64,000 nucleotides of DNA from Rhyacichthys aspro (taxonomy: Eukaryota > Chordata > Actinopteri > Gobiiformes > Rhyacichthyidae): NCBI GenBank assembly GCA_036850595.1, contig CM072155.1, forward strand, positions 10,356,256-10,420,255. Reading direction: 5' to 3'. The notes beneath the pieces are model-generated. The model was given only the letters and a program-made list of their open reading frames with translations, had not been told where the DNA came from and searched no databases. A program made the translations under genes and the position numbers. Of the stretch, positions 1 to 10,609 are shown piece by piece. Positions within the stretch are counted from its first letter, which is position 1. Every line of letters starts with the position of its first letter.

Positions 1-3000
1 TCAGAGCTTTGACTAAATATGGATGCTGTCCACTGGCTCAGGTAATTCAGCAAAAGGAGAACCAAAATACAGGCATTTCATTCAGTTCTGCAAAACATTT
101 CAGAGGCAAGGGTACTTTCTCCTTCACTACCACTGTCTTACACCTTAGGCAATGTATTTATCACTGCCATATTTACTGAGGCGTGGGTTTTCATTTGTCA
201 CTTTTCTCTTCATAGCACTGTTGGGATATATTTAATTGGGAACGCTATAATACAAGTAAAGAGGCACAAAACTGATAAACTGATAAAACATAAGAAAAAC
301 ACACATGAAATCTGTATATGGTGCGTAATATTAGCTCATATCTGTACCTGCTATTGTGTGTCAAGTAGGCATACAATCTGAATACATCACTTAAAAAAGC
401 CAAAAGACCAGATATATAGTTAAATATTACCTCATTTTCCTGTACAATGTCTAAATATTATAAATAAAATAAAGTAGATAAAAATGTAAAATAGATCAAA
501 TGTAAGATATTTTACTTGTCGAGTGATACTAATACTAATATGATAGCTTTCCATTTCTTTCAGGATAACTTTCATATTAAACACATATTGAGCAGATAGC
601 ACTCAGGAAATGGACAATATAGTGCTATACTTTATATTAAATGTCCAAGATTACTAGATTGATTTGAAGAAAAGGGAATAAAAAAGTGTTAACTATAAGG
701 TAAAAACTATGACATGACACAAAAAGTCATTTGGGCTCCTTTTGGATTTATTGTTGTTATAATTTTCTTACATAAAAATAATGATGAGTGGCGCTGGAGC
801 ATAAATGGAAATCGGGCCCACTTTTAAAAACCTGGGAGCGCATCTGGACAACAAACAATAAATACAGACCTAAAAGTCTCAGCTTTCTTAAAATAGAAAG
901 AAATAGACTTTTTAATGTTGCCCTTTTAAGTCTGGCCAGTACACACAACATCTCATGACATTTTGGCTTCACCTCAAGTTGAAATACTTTGTTGTTATCC
1001 ATCAATGTAGATTTTGATGTTTGTCAACCTCTGCAGATCTTAACTAGCTCTTCACTTGTAATGTTTTTTCAATAAACATGACAATTAATCTGCACTTTCC
1101 TGCGTCCATTAGGGGATCCCCTGTTCTGACGGGAAACACTGCTGTCCCGAGGGTCACAGCTGCAGTGAGGACAGCCGCTCCTGCATCAAGAAAGGTCCAA
1201 CTCTCACATAGACATTTGACATTTCATCATTACTTCCTAGGTGCCATATTGTTCATAATATACAGGCATGTTTTCTTGCTGCTCTGACTCTGTGAATTCG
1301 CCCACTGTGATTTAAATATAGGCTGTATATCTATCAGTGTCTGAGCCCAGTACATTAATGTAATAAGAGGACTATTTTAATTGAGTAAACAACAAGTATA
1401 GACCCGGCTCTGTTTGTCTTGTGACTAGACATGGGATTACCGGTTTCAAGGTAAACCGAGATTTAAATATGAGCTGCGGAGAAAAGCACTGCGTCTCAAC
1501 CTTTCTTTCAAATCTAATGTTGATGACTCGACAAGGACAACACATTGAGTTTAAAGCCCAAATGTCAATATTATGTCCCTTTAATCCTGAAAGTAAAAGG
1601 CCTTAGAGTTATAATCACAAAAACGTCAACCTGTCAACAATTAATACCACTTCAGATAAAGATGCAACACAGTTTGTTTGTGAGATTGCAGACATATTCC
1701 CATTTCTTCCCATTTTCACTCACTCATCTTGTTTGAGAGTATATTCAGTCTCTGTGCAGAAAGTCCCAATCTCTATATTTGTCTATACTTATATTTATCT
1801 GATTGGAAAAACTCAGGTCCTTTCTTTTAGCGTCTGAAGCTAAAATGTGCATAAGTCTGTTTATTATACAGAGAGCCTTTCAAGTATAAAATGGTTGTGG
1901 TTTATTGGCTGTTATTATACCTAAAAATATAAAGCTAAAACCTTACTCAGCTTTACGTCTATTGTCTATTTGATTTTAATTAGAAGAAGTTGTTAGGTAA
2001 TAAGTGAAAATGACTATCCTTTGCATTGTTTTATTTCAGATCTGGTGACTACAGTCCTGTGCAGCGACGGAGAGTCCGAGTGTCCAGAGGAGTCCAGCTG
2101 CTGCGAAAGTGCAGACGGACAGTTTGGCTGTTGCCCCATGCCACAAGTAAAAGACTTATTCATATCAACATAATGCTGCAGTTACGTATCATATTCTTAC
2201 AGTTTGTGTGCCTTTATGTAACCGTCAGGCTGTGTGCTGTGAAGACAAGACGCACTGTTGCCCTGAAGGGAGCTCATGTGATGTTGAGAATTCAAAATGT
2301 ATTTCCTCGTCGAGTCAAAAAGAGCTGCCAATGTGGGCTAAGTTCCCTGCCAGGAAGAGAGCCGACTGGGAGAACCAGAAAGGTGGCATTAAAGCACATT
2401 AAACTGTTAAACCGCACCTTTCTTCTTTCTAAGAATTAAAATATCTTGTTTGTGTCAATCTTTAGAGTCGCAACATGTGACCGCAGAAACAGCCACAGAT
2501 ACTAACTCAGAAAAAGCTCTGGGCGAAGAACCCGTCGGCCCATATTCTGAGGAGAAAGAGTCTTTGAGTGTCACCACAGAAACTCCAAGTAAAATATATA
2601 ATACTCTTTATCCCTTCAGTCTTTAACCAAACCAAAACATTCCACTGTGTTTTTATGAATGGGGTAAAAATGAATGGTTTTAGGTAATGAATATAAATTT
2701 CCCTTTGTTTGTTCCAGAAAGTTTAAAATTGACCAGATAATTCACATTTTAACAAAAAGTCACAAAACGGAAGAGGTTGTGATTTAACTGTGAGATGTGT
2801 CTATATTTACAGCTCATTCCAGGTTGTGGCCAAGATACATTTTACTTGCTCAGTGCTGTTAAATGCTAATCTCAACAGTGGACAGAGGTCAGGCCATGTA
2901 CAGTAGGTATAGTGTACATGATCGATCGATCACGATTTTCGATCAAATTTTATTTCTTCTTATTAACAATTAAATATGGCTCTTAAAAATAAGGTTCAGC

Positions 3001-6000
3001 TTAAACAACAAATGAATGCTTTCCACTCCAGTGCCATTTAAAACACAAAAAATCCAAATGCATTCCTATAAAGTCCAAAATCCTTTTCAAACAACGTGCT
3101 TTTACCAACAGATGATTGGCTGTAGACATGTCGATTAAAAAGCCATAAGCCAGTAAATGCAGTCTGTGGTCAATTAGATCATGATTCAATTCAAAATTCT
3201 GTTAATTGCACAGCCCTCGTTTACGTCTAAACCCATTTGACTCCACTCCTTTCTCAGATTCTCATGTTCCCTCCTTATGTCCTTTTTTGATACGAGCCGC
3301 CGTAGCCATGTTCTAATGTAGCAGCAGAATCTGGAATCCATTTTCTGTTGTTAATTCGTGCTTAGTTAAGGAGCACTGTCGAATGTTTTTGCTTTCTTTT
3401 TTACAAAAGTTGCCATGAGCTATACCTGTTCTGCAGCATTAACGGTGTGGCATTCCCCTTTTTGTTCCGATCACGGATGTTTACTACAAACTGAAACAAG
3501 GATATGTTTAATTTGTTTTTGTTTTTCCGCAGAAAATGTGGCCAAGCCGGGTGGACTTGTTTGTAATGTCACATGTGACCCGTCCCACGCCTGTCCCGAT
3601 GGGACCACCTGCTGTTCGGACGGACAAGGAGGCTGGGGCTGCTGTCCATATCCAAATGTAAAACAACTGTTCATCCACTAAAAAAATAAACATTAAACTA
3701 GATTAGGCATTAAGTAAAATTTTCTTGTCTACAGTAGAACAAACAAAAATACAAATCGAAATATTGTCTGGCTGTAGAAAGGAGGGGCCATGGCAACACA
3801 TGTATGACCCCAGTTTAAATACATTTGTGTCTTTCTGTTTAAAGGCGGTGTGTTGTAAAGACCATAGACACTGCTGCCCGAATGGGATGACCTGTGACTT
3901 TGCGCATGTCAGATGTGTATCGGGCTCAGAGTTCACCACCATGAGCCAGAAGACACCTGCACTCATCACCGCTGCCCCAGCTTCAACAACAGACAGTCAG
4001 ACCACTGAACCGACCCAAACTGAAGAGGAACGAGAAAAGGATGATGAGCTGGAGGATGACGAGGAGGATGAGGAGGATGAGGAGGATGATCAGGACAAAG
4101 TTCACTGCAACCATCACACCCATTGTCCCAAAAACTCCACCTGCTGCCGCTCGGGTCGCCATCGATGGGGCTGCTGCCCAGTGCCACATGTAAGCACTTT
4201 AAAACACTATCACAGTGGTTCTTAAACTTTTAACTTTTACTGGAAACACCTGCGACTATATTTCCTGATCACATTCCTTTTAATGCCATCAAGGGAGTGT
4301 CTCTGGCTTAGCTTTAGAACAACACATGTAACAGTAATTTTCTCTGAATGCCAAGGAGCCACTTACTAGTTAGACTTCATTTGTAATTTGTACATTTTTA
4401 CCATCTTTTTTTAAATTTATCATCTCACTTTGCCTTTTAGCCTTAAGGAAAATGTACTTATATTGAGATGTGGGTAGTTATTAGATACATTTGCTTTACA
4501 TTTAATACTCTTCCCAAATCATGCTATTTACCAGGGTGGCTCGATTATGAAAATAAATACGCAATCACAATTATTTTGTCATTATTGAAATCACGATTAT
4601 ATTACACAATTACTCATTGTGGAAATATGTTGGACTTATTGAACAAAACAGTTAATTAATAATTAACTATAATAATTCTACTTAAAATAAATAATATATT
4701 CCAATGTATAAATAAATTGCTTAAAAAAAATACACAGAAATAATAATTCAAATCAACAATGTGGTACACAATCTCGTGGATAACAAGTAAAAAGTAATAA
4801 ATAAAAACAAGTAATAAATAATTGTTCTTTCATGATTACACAGATTTTGTGATCGTTAGGAGCCAAAATTGAAATTGAAAATTCAATTGAAAAGTCACCT
4901 TCAGATGTATTACGCCAAAAAGTGTTGGACAGGGCCTTAAACCTGTCTCACTTGACTTTGCTGCAGGCTGTGTGCTGCTCCGACGGCAAACACTGCTGTC
5001 CACATCACCACAACTGCAGCGACTCCCAGCGGGCGTGTGTCCGAGACGATGTGGTGATCCCGTGGTACACGAAGCTCCCAGCCAAATCCAGCCCTGAGGC
5101 TCAAGTACTGAGTATGTGTTGAAGCAGAGTTTTATGTCCAAAAGTCATCAAATCAGTGATTTCAGGCATCTGTCTCATTTATTGTTTGACTATGATTTGT
5201 AGAGCTCTAGTATTTTGTTTCATGTCCTCTTTTGTCAGAGTACCTGCTATATATATTTTCTTTTATGTTAATGTGTGTGTATGTAACTTGCTCTGTTGAA
5301 TATTGTCTTTTTGACAAACAGCACTGTCATAAGCCTTGTTTCATAAGCAGTACCAGTCGTGCAGCTTTTATGTTCTGGCATTTCCCTGATCACATTGAAT
5401 TATCGAGGCAAGGGTCAAGTTTATCTAACAGTTACATGTTTTTTTTCCAGAGAATGTGGCCAAGCCAAGTGAAAGTGCTTCTAATGTCTCATGTGACCAG
5501 ACTGAGTCCTGTCCCGATGGTACCACCTGCTGTTCGGATGGAGAAGGCGGCTGGGGCTGCTGTCCATATCCAAATGTAAATCAACTGTGTATTTAGAATG
5601 ATTTTAAACAATTTGAAATGGCTAAATAAAAATACAACATAGTAATGGGTCAGTAGCTAAACAAAATTACACACATCATTAAAACTCATCAGTAGTGTAT
5701 AAATGCATCTAAATAACACTGTCTCAAAGATAAAGGATGTAACAGCAGGCGCCATGGTATCAGTTCCAAGATCCCAGACTAAGTGTTTTTGTGTCTTTTA
5801 AAGGCGGTGTGTTGTAGTGACCACAGATCTTGCTGCCCGTCTGGGACGACCTGTGACTTGGCCCATCAATCATGTCTGGAGGCCTCAGACTCTACACCCA
5901 TGAGCCAGAAGACATCAACCCTCACCACCACTGCCCCAGCTTCGACAACCGAGAGTCAGAACATCGAACCGGCCCAAAGTGAAGAGTCCGAGGAGGAAGA

Positions 6001-7749
6001 AGAGGAGGAAGAGGAGGATGAAGAGGATGAAGAGGATGAGGACTTGGTTCACTGTGACAGAAGCACCTCATGCCCCAAAGACACCACCTGCTGCCGCATG
6101 GGACACCAGTGGGGCTGCTGTCCACTGCAGCACGTGAGCGTTACACGTTAGGTCTGAGCAGCATGAGTAGAAGAAAACAGGGCTCCGAGGCAATAAGTCA
6201 TGTCCAAGTTAAAATGTATTTACAGTGCCACCAAATATTTACATGTTTCTCATCACAGTCTGACACAGACCTCTCTCTGTTCCCTCCAAACACAGCACAC
6301 ACCTGCATTTTATACAAAGGCCAAACAATTGGCCTGGTCCACATAGCTGAACCAAAACAAGGAAAAAAAATTTAAAAGACATATTTCCTTCACAGTGTAT
6401 TAGGACTGCACCCACAGTTACAGAGTACATTCTCTATTGACCTGTATGTCAAAACTTTCAAAATGGTAGGTGCTGATGATGTCATCAATGACATCATCAG
6501 TGTAAAAGCAGGAAGTTGCTGGGTGGCTCCGCCCCAAACATTTCCAGGTAAGTAACTTAAACAAAGGACAAGGTAAGCACCAAAAAAGATCAAATACAAT
6601 GGAGCTTTCTGATCAATGAGCTAAAACAATAAAACAATGAAAGAGATTGTGTGTATGTGTGATTTGTAACTGAATGTATGTACATGTATGGAAAATGAAG
6701 AAATGTAAACTAATAGGGCAAACACAAACAAAACCCGGGATATGTATGTGCAGCTCTTTAGCAATATTTGTGAATGAATTTATGAGTGTGTGTTTAATAG
6801 TGTATTGAACATAGTGTGAGTATAATGGGACAGGGACAAGTGAAGTTTTGGACTCACTTTGTCACACTTCTCTTCGCTGTAGGCCGTGTGCTGTACCGAC
6901 GGCAAACACTGCTGTCCGCACCGCCACAAGTGCAGCCCTTCTCGTCAGGCGTGTGTCCGAGACGACGCGGTGATCCCGTGGTACACGAAGCTCCCAGCCA
7001 TATCCAGCCTGGAGACACATTCTGAGACCGACAATGTAAGATGCAGTGACAGCAAACGGTGTCCCCTTACAACACCTGCTGCCTCCTCTCCTCGGGCCAA
7101 TATGGCTGCTGTCCCATGGAAAATGTAAGCACTGTCTATAATGCTTTAAATGACTGATATTTGTGTTTAGTGTAGATGGTCTCATTTTGTTTTGTTTTTT
7201 ACAGGCTGTGTGCTGCTCTGATAAGACACACTGCTGTCCACAGGACTACACCTGCGACATCACCTCTCAGGTCTGTGAGAGGGCCGTCCTGCTGGAGGTG
7301 GACCTTGTCCCGCTCACACCGGTGTCACAGCCCAAAACGGAGCGTGTGGAGCAAACATTTGTGCAGTGTGACGCAAAAACTGTCTGTCCGGATGGCTTTA
7401 AATGTTGTGAAATCACGACCGCTGTGTGGCACTGCTGCCCCTACATAAACGTATGAGACACTGTTGGGAGCTTTCTTATAAAAAGAACATACAACATAAT
7501 TTAACCCAGAGACCATAATGAAAATTTGCATAATCTAGAAAAACAAGTACAATAGTGCAGTGAATGTGACTCCACTCTTTGCTCTCTCTACAGGGGGTGT
7601 GCTGCTCGGGGTTTAATCAATGCTGCCCTTACGGTCAACGCTGCACTGGTACAGGAACGTGCACCTGGAAGAGTTGGAGCCCATGGGACAACTGGCCTGT
7701 CTTTGGGAGAGAGAGAAACCCCAGATTGTGTAAAAACCAGCACTTTTAG
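1..7749 (+). CDS. grn: progranulin (granulin precursor), 3' part, 13 exons, 5' end outside window
   Basis: Secreted, lysosome-targeted cysteine-rich growth factor precursor that is cleaved into granulin peptides. Exons read from splice signals with matching phase: 1-41, 1113-1194, 2040-2146, 2228-about 2381, 2466-2588, 3533-3657, 3845-4189, 4967-5111, 5451-5575, 5804-6133, 6883-7124, 7205-7450, 7594-7749 (stop TAG). Most modules are split between exons: one exon gives the first half (CPDGTTCC, WGCCPYPN) and the next starts AVCC..HCCP. Eight modules are visible, the first only from YGCCPLAQ. The last is followed by a short W-rich tail ending in HF. Odd points: the second exon starts GIPC instead of AVCC, one Cys pair member lost; exons 6-8 are duplicated as 9-11; exons 7 and 10 carry Asp/Glu-rich linkers; exon 11 is frameshifted. 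The donor at 1195 (GTCCAA) is weak but is the only one that restores phase before a stop. The fish paralog (a or b) cannot be told. Family identity is certain. Confidence 0.93.
42..1112 (+). other. grn intron, no further feature seen
   Basis: AT-rich intron between the first two visible exons, with donor GTAATT at 42 and acceptor ATTAG ending at 1112. I see no repeat of a known family, no RNA gene and no exon. The next intron (1195-2039) is equally plain. Confidence 0.6.
2920..3225 (-). repeat. dispersed AT-rich fish repeat, reverse copy in grn intron
   Basis: Read on the minus strand this begins with GAGGGCTGTGCAATTAACAG followed by GAATTGAATCATGATC, matching the 'gggctgctcgatta...aatcatgat' start of the copies at 4529 and 23688. 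Its outer end contains GATCGATCGATCACGA. Family name unknown to me. Confidence 0.5.
4021..4100 (+). repeat. grn: acidic GAG/GAT low-complexity linker in grn exon 7
   Basis: Between two granulin modules the frame holds an almost uninterrupted Asp/Glu run encoded by GAGGAT repeats, just before VHCNHH. The matching place in copy B (about 5980-6048) has the same kind of run, so the linker predates the block duplication and has changed length since (exons of 345 and 330 nt). Confidence 0.85.
4529..4860 (+). repeat. dispersed AT-rich fish repeat in grn intron
   Basis: Starts GGTGGCTCGATTATGAAAAT and contains 'tggaaatatgttggacttattgaacaaaac', wording shared nearly exactly with 23795-23815 in the rpl3 intron. 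It ends near 'cacagattttgtgatcgttagg', again matched at 23940. The two copies are about 280-330 bp long and in the same orientation. Confidence 0.6.
5451..7035 (+). repeat. grn: grn duplicated exon block, copy B (exons 9-11 of this window)
   Basis: Second copy of the three-exon block at 3533-5111. The introns between the exons no longer align obviously by eye, so the duplication is not very recent. The copies also end differently: copy A's third exon stops at a GTATGT donor (5112), while copy B reads on through the equivalent point into the next half granulin without an intron. Confidence 0.85.
6134..6882 (+). other. grn intron with a 28-bp palindrome
   Basis: Intron between duplicated-block exons. 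It holds a perfect inverted repeat with 13-bp arms CTGATGATGTCAT / ATGACATCATCAG around CA at 6473-6500, and nothing else recognised. Confidence 0.6.
6883..7124 (+). CDS. grn: grn exon 11 of this window, carrying a 1-nt frameshift
   Basis: The exon starts AVCCTDGKHCCP in phase 0 and must end in phase 0 to join the exon at 7205, but its 242 nt are one short of a multiple of three. In the starting frame, granulin wording holds to CSDSKRCP (about 7065) and is then lost. In the frame two bases on, YNTCC ... GQYGCCPMEN continues to the GTAAGC donor at 7125. The missing base lies at or next to the four-C run 7063-7066. Either the assembly has dropped a base in the homopolymer or the allele is broken. 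A GTAAGA donor-like site at 7036 would end the exon after 153 nt in phase and skip the damaged half module. Confidence 0.8.
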
Positions 7750-8161
7750 CACTTGATTAAATTACACCTACTGGATTTAAATTACTTTGGAAACAAATCA
7801 TACTTTTAAGCAGATCTTTCTTAATCAGCTGCCTAATCATGTTCATGTTTACTCTAACTTCAATATAACAAGCAATAGCTGTATTACATGTTACTATGGT
7901 ACAATATCCATCCATCCATCCGTTTTCTACCGCTTAGTCCCATTCGGGTTGAGGGTGACTTGAGCCTATCCCAGCAACTTTGGGCCTTAGGCGGGGTACA
8001 CCCTGGACAATGGCCGGTTCATCGCAGGGTATGGTACAACATGTAGTAATAAATTATAACTGCTTACTCAAATTTTTAATTTTCTGAGAAATTTATTTAC
8101 TTTATCAATTGTTTATCAAAGGTCATTCATATAATTGTACTGTTGAATGATTTACAATAAA
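7750..8161 (+). other. grn: grn 3' UTR with two poly(A) signals
   Basis: After the TAG at 7747-7749 there is AT-rich sequence with AATAAA at 8048-8053 and again at 8156-8161. It is interrupted by a fish repeat fragment (about 7906-8032). Confidence 0.65.
7906..8032 (+). repeat. fragment of common teleost interspersed repeat (LINE 3'-end type)
   Basis: Contains TCCATCCATCCGTTTTCTAC followed by cgctta, then 'gagcctatcccagc', 'ggcggggtacaccctggaca' and 'catcgcaggg'. This wording is very common in fish genomes as the end of a retroposon; I cannot name the exact family. The downstream half of the same family appears at 29740-29895. Confidence 0.7.
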
Positions 8162-8424
8162 AAATTACATTAAACTGTTCAAAAGACCTCTTCCTTTTCC
8201 TGACTAACATGACCTGACATTCATAAAGACTTAAAATAATACTTTAGAAACTACAATGTGCATAGAAAACACATACAACACATTTAAAAGGACAGTGCAG
8301 CATTTTGTAAAACGGGTGTCTGTGGTATATTGGAGTATCCCATTAAAGACAAACATAATTTAAATACCAGAACCTTGTCTTTTTGCCTTTTGAAAAAATG
8401 TCTTCCTTGTGAATCCATTTCTTA

Positions 8425-8622
8425 CTATTGGATCTTTTTTATCTTACTATAATAGATTACAGTTAAGGGTTCCTGGTTGGTGTTTGGTAAAATAGTCCTG
8501 ACTTCGGTGAATATGGATAATTTTGGGATTCCTCCTTCAGGGCTGACCATGATTCCCGACGTCATCCTTTTTGTGAAGAGGATGCTCTGATGGGTTTCCC
8601 CTTCAGGAGCTGAGGAAAGCTG
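8425..8622 (-). CDS. possible last exon of an unidentified gene
   Basis: On the minus strand a pyrimidine-rich acceptor (TGTGTTTTCAG) ends at about 8623 and is followed by an open frame starting LSSAPEGETH, through VSPEGGIPKL, to NTNQEPLTVIYY and a stop near 8425. The open frame continues upstream of the acceptor to 8769. I do not recognise the protein. The assembly gap 360 bp further on could hide an upstream exon. It could equally be chance or a retroposed fragment. Confidence 0.25.
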   Translation of the reverse strand, partial: QLSSAPEGETHQSILFTKRMTSGIMVSPEGGIPKLSIFTEVRTILPNTNQEPLTVIYYSKIKKIQ

Positions 8623-8817
8623 AAAACACACTAAATAAACACTGAGAAAGCCCCACCGGTTTTCAGAATAAGACCGTTTAACAATCAGCAGAAAAATGGC
8701 AAGAAGCAATTCCTGAGTAACTTTATTCACTTTATATTGGTAAAGAGATAAATTATAGATTGTATACATGATAGATATTGTATAATTTCCAACATCAGAA
8801 ACATCGGTAACACTTTA

Positions 8818-8925
8818 GATTACGGCCCGGTACTTCCCGGTTACTTATGGTGTATTTACAGCGTAAGTTCTCTTGTTACTTAAGGTGTAATTACAGCGTA
8901 AGTATTTCTAGGACACAAATTGTAA
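8818..8925. repeat. short tandem minisatellite next to the assembly gap
   Basis: About 36-bp units built on 'gttacttatggtgtatttacagcgtaagt' occur at least twice in a row (second at about 8874), with a degraded start before them ('cggtacttcccggttactta'). Confidence 0.6.
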
Positions 8926-8982
8926 TTAATTTTTCTTTTGAAGTTCCCCACAAAAAAAAATATTTTTGAATTTTTTTCTGGG

Positions 8983-9082
8983 NNNNNNNNNNNNNNNNNN
9001 NNNNNNNNNNNNNNNNNNNNNNNNNNNNNNNNNNNNNNNNNNNNNNNNNNNNNNNNNNNNNNNNNNNNNNNNNNNNNNNNNN
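8983..9082. other. assembly gap of exactly 100 N
   Basis: A run of 100 N, the conventional size for a gap of unknown length. It is flanked by poly(A/T)-rich low-complexity sequence and by the minisatellite just to the left, so the missing sequence is probably repetitive. Confidence 0.98.
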
Positions 9083-9227
9083 GTTTTTTTTTCTTTTAGT
9101 GCTTCATTTTGTACATGTTCTGAGATGTTCTGTCACTTGAGTTAATAGTTTTGGAGTTTGAGTAAAGACTTGCCACACTGACAAATTTAAGAAAATGTGC
9201 TTTAGCAACTACAAAAAACTGTAACCC

Positions 9228-9792
9228 CCAGATTCCACTGCATGCGCCACGCACTCCGCAGCAAATACGCATCCGTTGTTTTCAATGAGAGCATATTCAC
9301 TGCATCCGCTGCGTTGCGGCTCCGATCCGACAGTGCGCAGCGCAGCGAACGAGATAATAGCAGTTCCATTTTCTTCGACGGCGGAGCTAGTCCGCATCAA
9401 TAAACACAGATCAGATCGCACCAGAACGGAAAACAAACAAGCACAGCATCCGGATTTTCAAAGTAATACAAAAATATACGCACTTAGGTTTCTTATTTCG
9501 AATATTTATCCGTTTATATACACGAGTAAGCATTAAATGCAGTAAAATCTGCAAAAACAAAGCTTTTTTGTACCCAATTTAATGAGGAAAGTCTTCGTGA
9601 AGTGAAAGTGAAAGTGATTGCAAACTAAACTTGTTTTCTGATCCTCCTTCTTCTGGATAAACAGTTTTATGGGTCCTGCACACGTCTTTATCAATAATTT
9701 TATTGCGTCATGTCGTTTTTTTCATGCATGCTCTTTCGAGTTGCTCGGGGCTCCGCTCCGCAGCGGATCTGAAACGCGTCCAGTGGGCGCGG
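9228..9792. mobile_element. possible non-autonomous DNA transposon with imperfect terminal inverted repeats
   Basis: The left end reads CCACTGCATGCGCCACGCAC then tccgcagc. The right end, read in reverse complement, gives CCACTGGACGCG ... ATCCGCTGCGGAGC. The segment is CpG-richer than its surroundings and has no transposase. Target-site duplications are not evident. Confidence 0.3.
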
Positions 9793-10551
9793 GTGTGGCC
9801 GGGGTACCACCAAGTGGCTAGCAGGTGTCGCTAATGTTATGTCACAAACAGAACATGACCTTTCAGAGGCTCAGAGACTAGAGCTTTAAATGTTTGAAAA
9901 AAGTTTATCATTGTAATTTATATTGACAAAAAGTTAAAATATCATATCATCATATAATAAGCATGAAAATCAAGCTTAACATCAGTTTTAAAACAACTGA
10001 ATCTTTTTTTTTTTAAAGTCATTTTTTGTAAACACTGTTTAAGAAGATGGATGCTCATTTATTGCTTCACCGACTTCTATGTTTGCATTTGTTGTGATTA
10101 TTTTATTGTTATGATAAATTACATTATTGTTATTATGCCATGTTATTGTTTGATGACAAATTAAAACACATAAAATGTTAAACTTATACCATATTTCCCT
10201 TTGTTTACCATATTTCCCTTTGTTACATCTAATGTCACTGGTATGATCTCTGTGTAAAGGGCATTAGTAAATCTAAACACATTTTAAAACATGAAGAACT
10301 TACCTTGGCGTAGACAGTTCTTGGCAGGTGTCTGTTCAGGTGCCACAGATCTCTCTGAAGTGAACAACTGCAGGATAAACTGCTGCTAAATGTAGATTTT
10401 GTCTTAACCACACCCACTGCATTTTACTGTCCTCTGCTGGGCTTGTGGTTTGAATATCATTTGTTTGTCTTTTAAGTTGTTTTTGTTTTTATTTGACTAA
10501 TTTAATTTGGGGAAAAAAATCTGTATTTTTTTTATGTCTGACCACCCTGCT

Positions 10552-10602
10552 TGGCTTGAATTCAAGCTGAATTCAGCTTGAATTCAGCTTGAATTTTGTT
10601 TT
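10552..10602. repeat. tandem palindromic AATTCAGCTTG repeat
   Basis: Four GAATT/GAATTC cores spaced by AAGCT or AGCTT make overlapping inverted repeats (TTGAATTCAAGCTGAATTCA and on). It sits just before the Tc1-like remnant and may be part of its decayed end. Confidence 0.55.
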
Positions 10603-10609
10603 TGGGGGT

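Larger units (their letters stand above)
3533..5111 (+). repeat. grn: grn duplicated exon block, copy A (exons 6-8 of this window)
   Basis: Three exons (3533-3657, 3845-4189, 4967-5111) match the next three exons (5451-5575, 5804-6133, 6883-7035) in order, phase and wording. The first exons are both 125 nt and both read NVAKP... then WGCCPYPN. The second exons both read FTTMSQKT-like / TPMSQKT-like linkers followed by an acidic stretch. The third exons both contain RACVRDD or QACVRDD then VIPWYTKLPA. Such gain of granulin modules by tandem exon duplication is in keeping with the variable module number of progranulins in fish; here it is seen directly. Confidence 0.88.
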
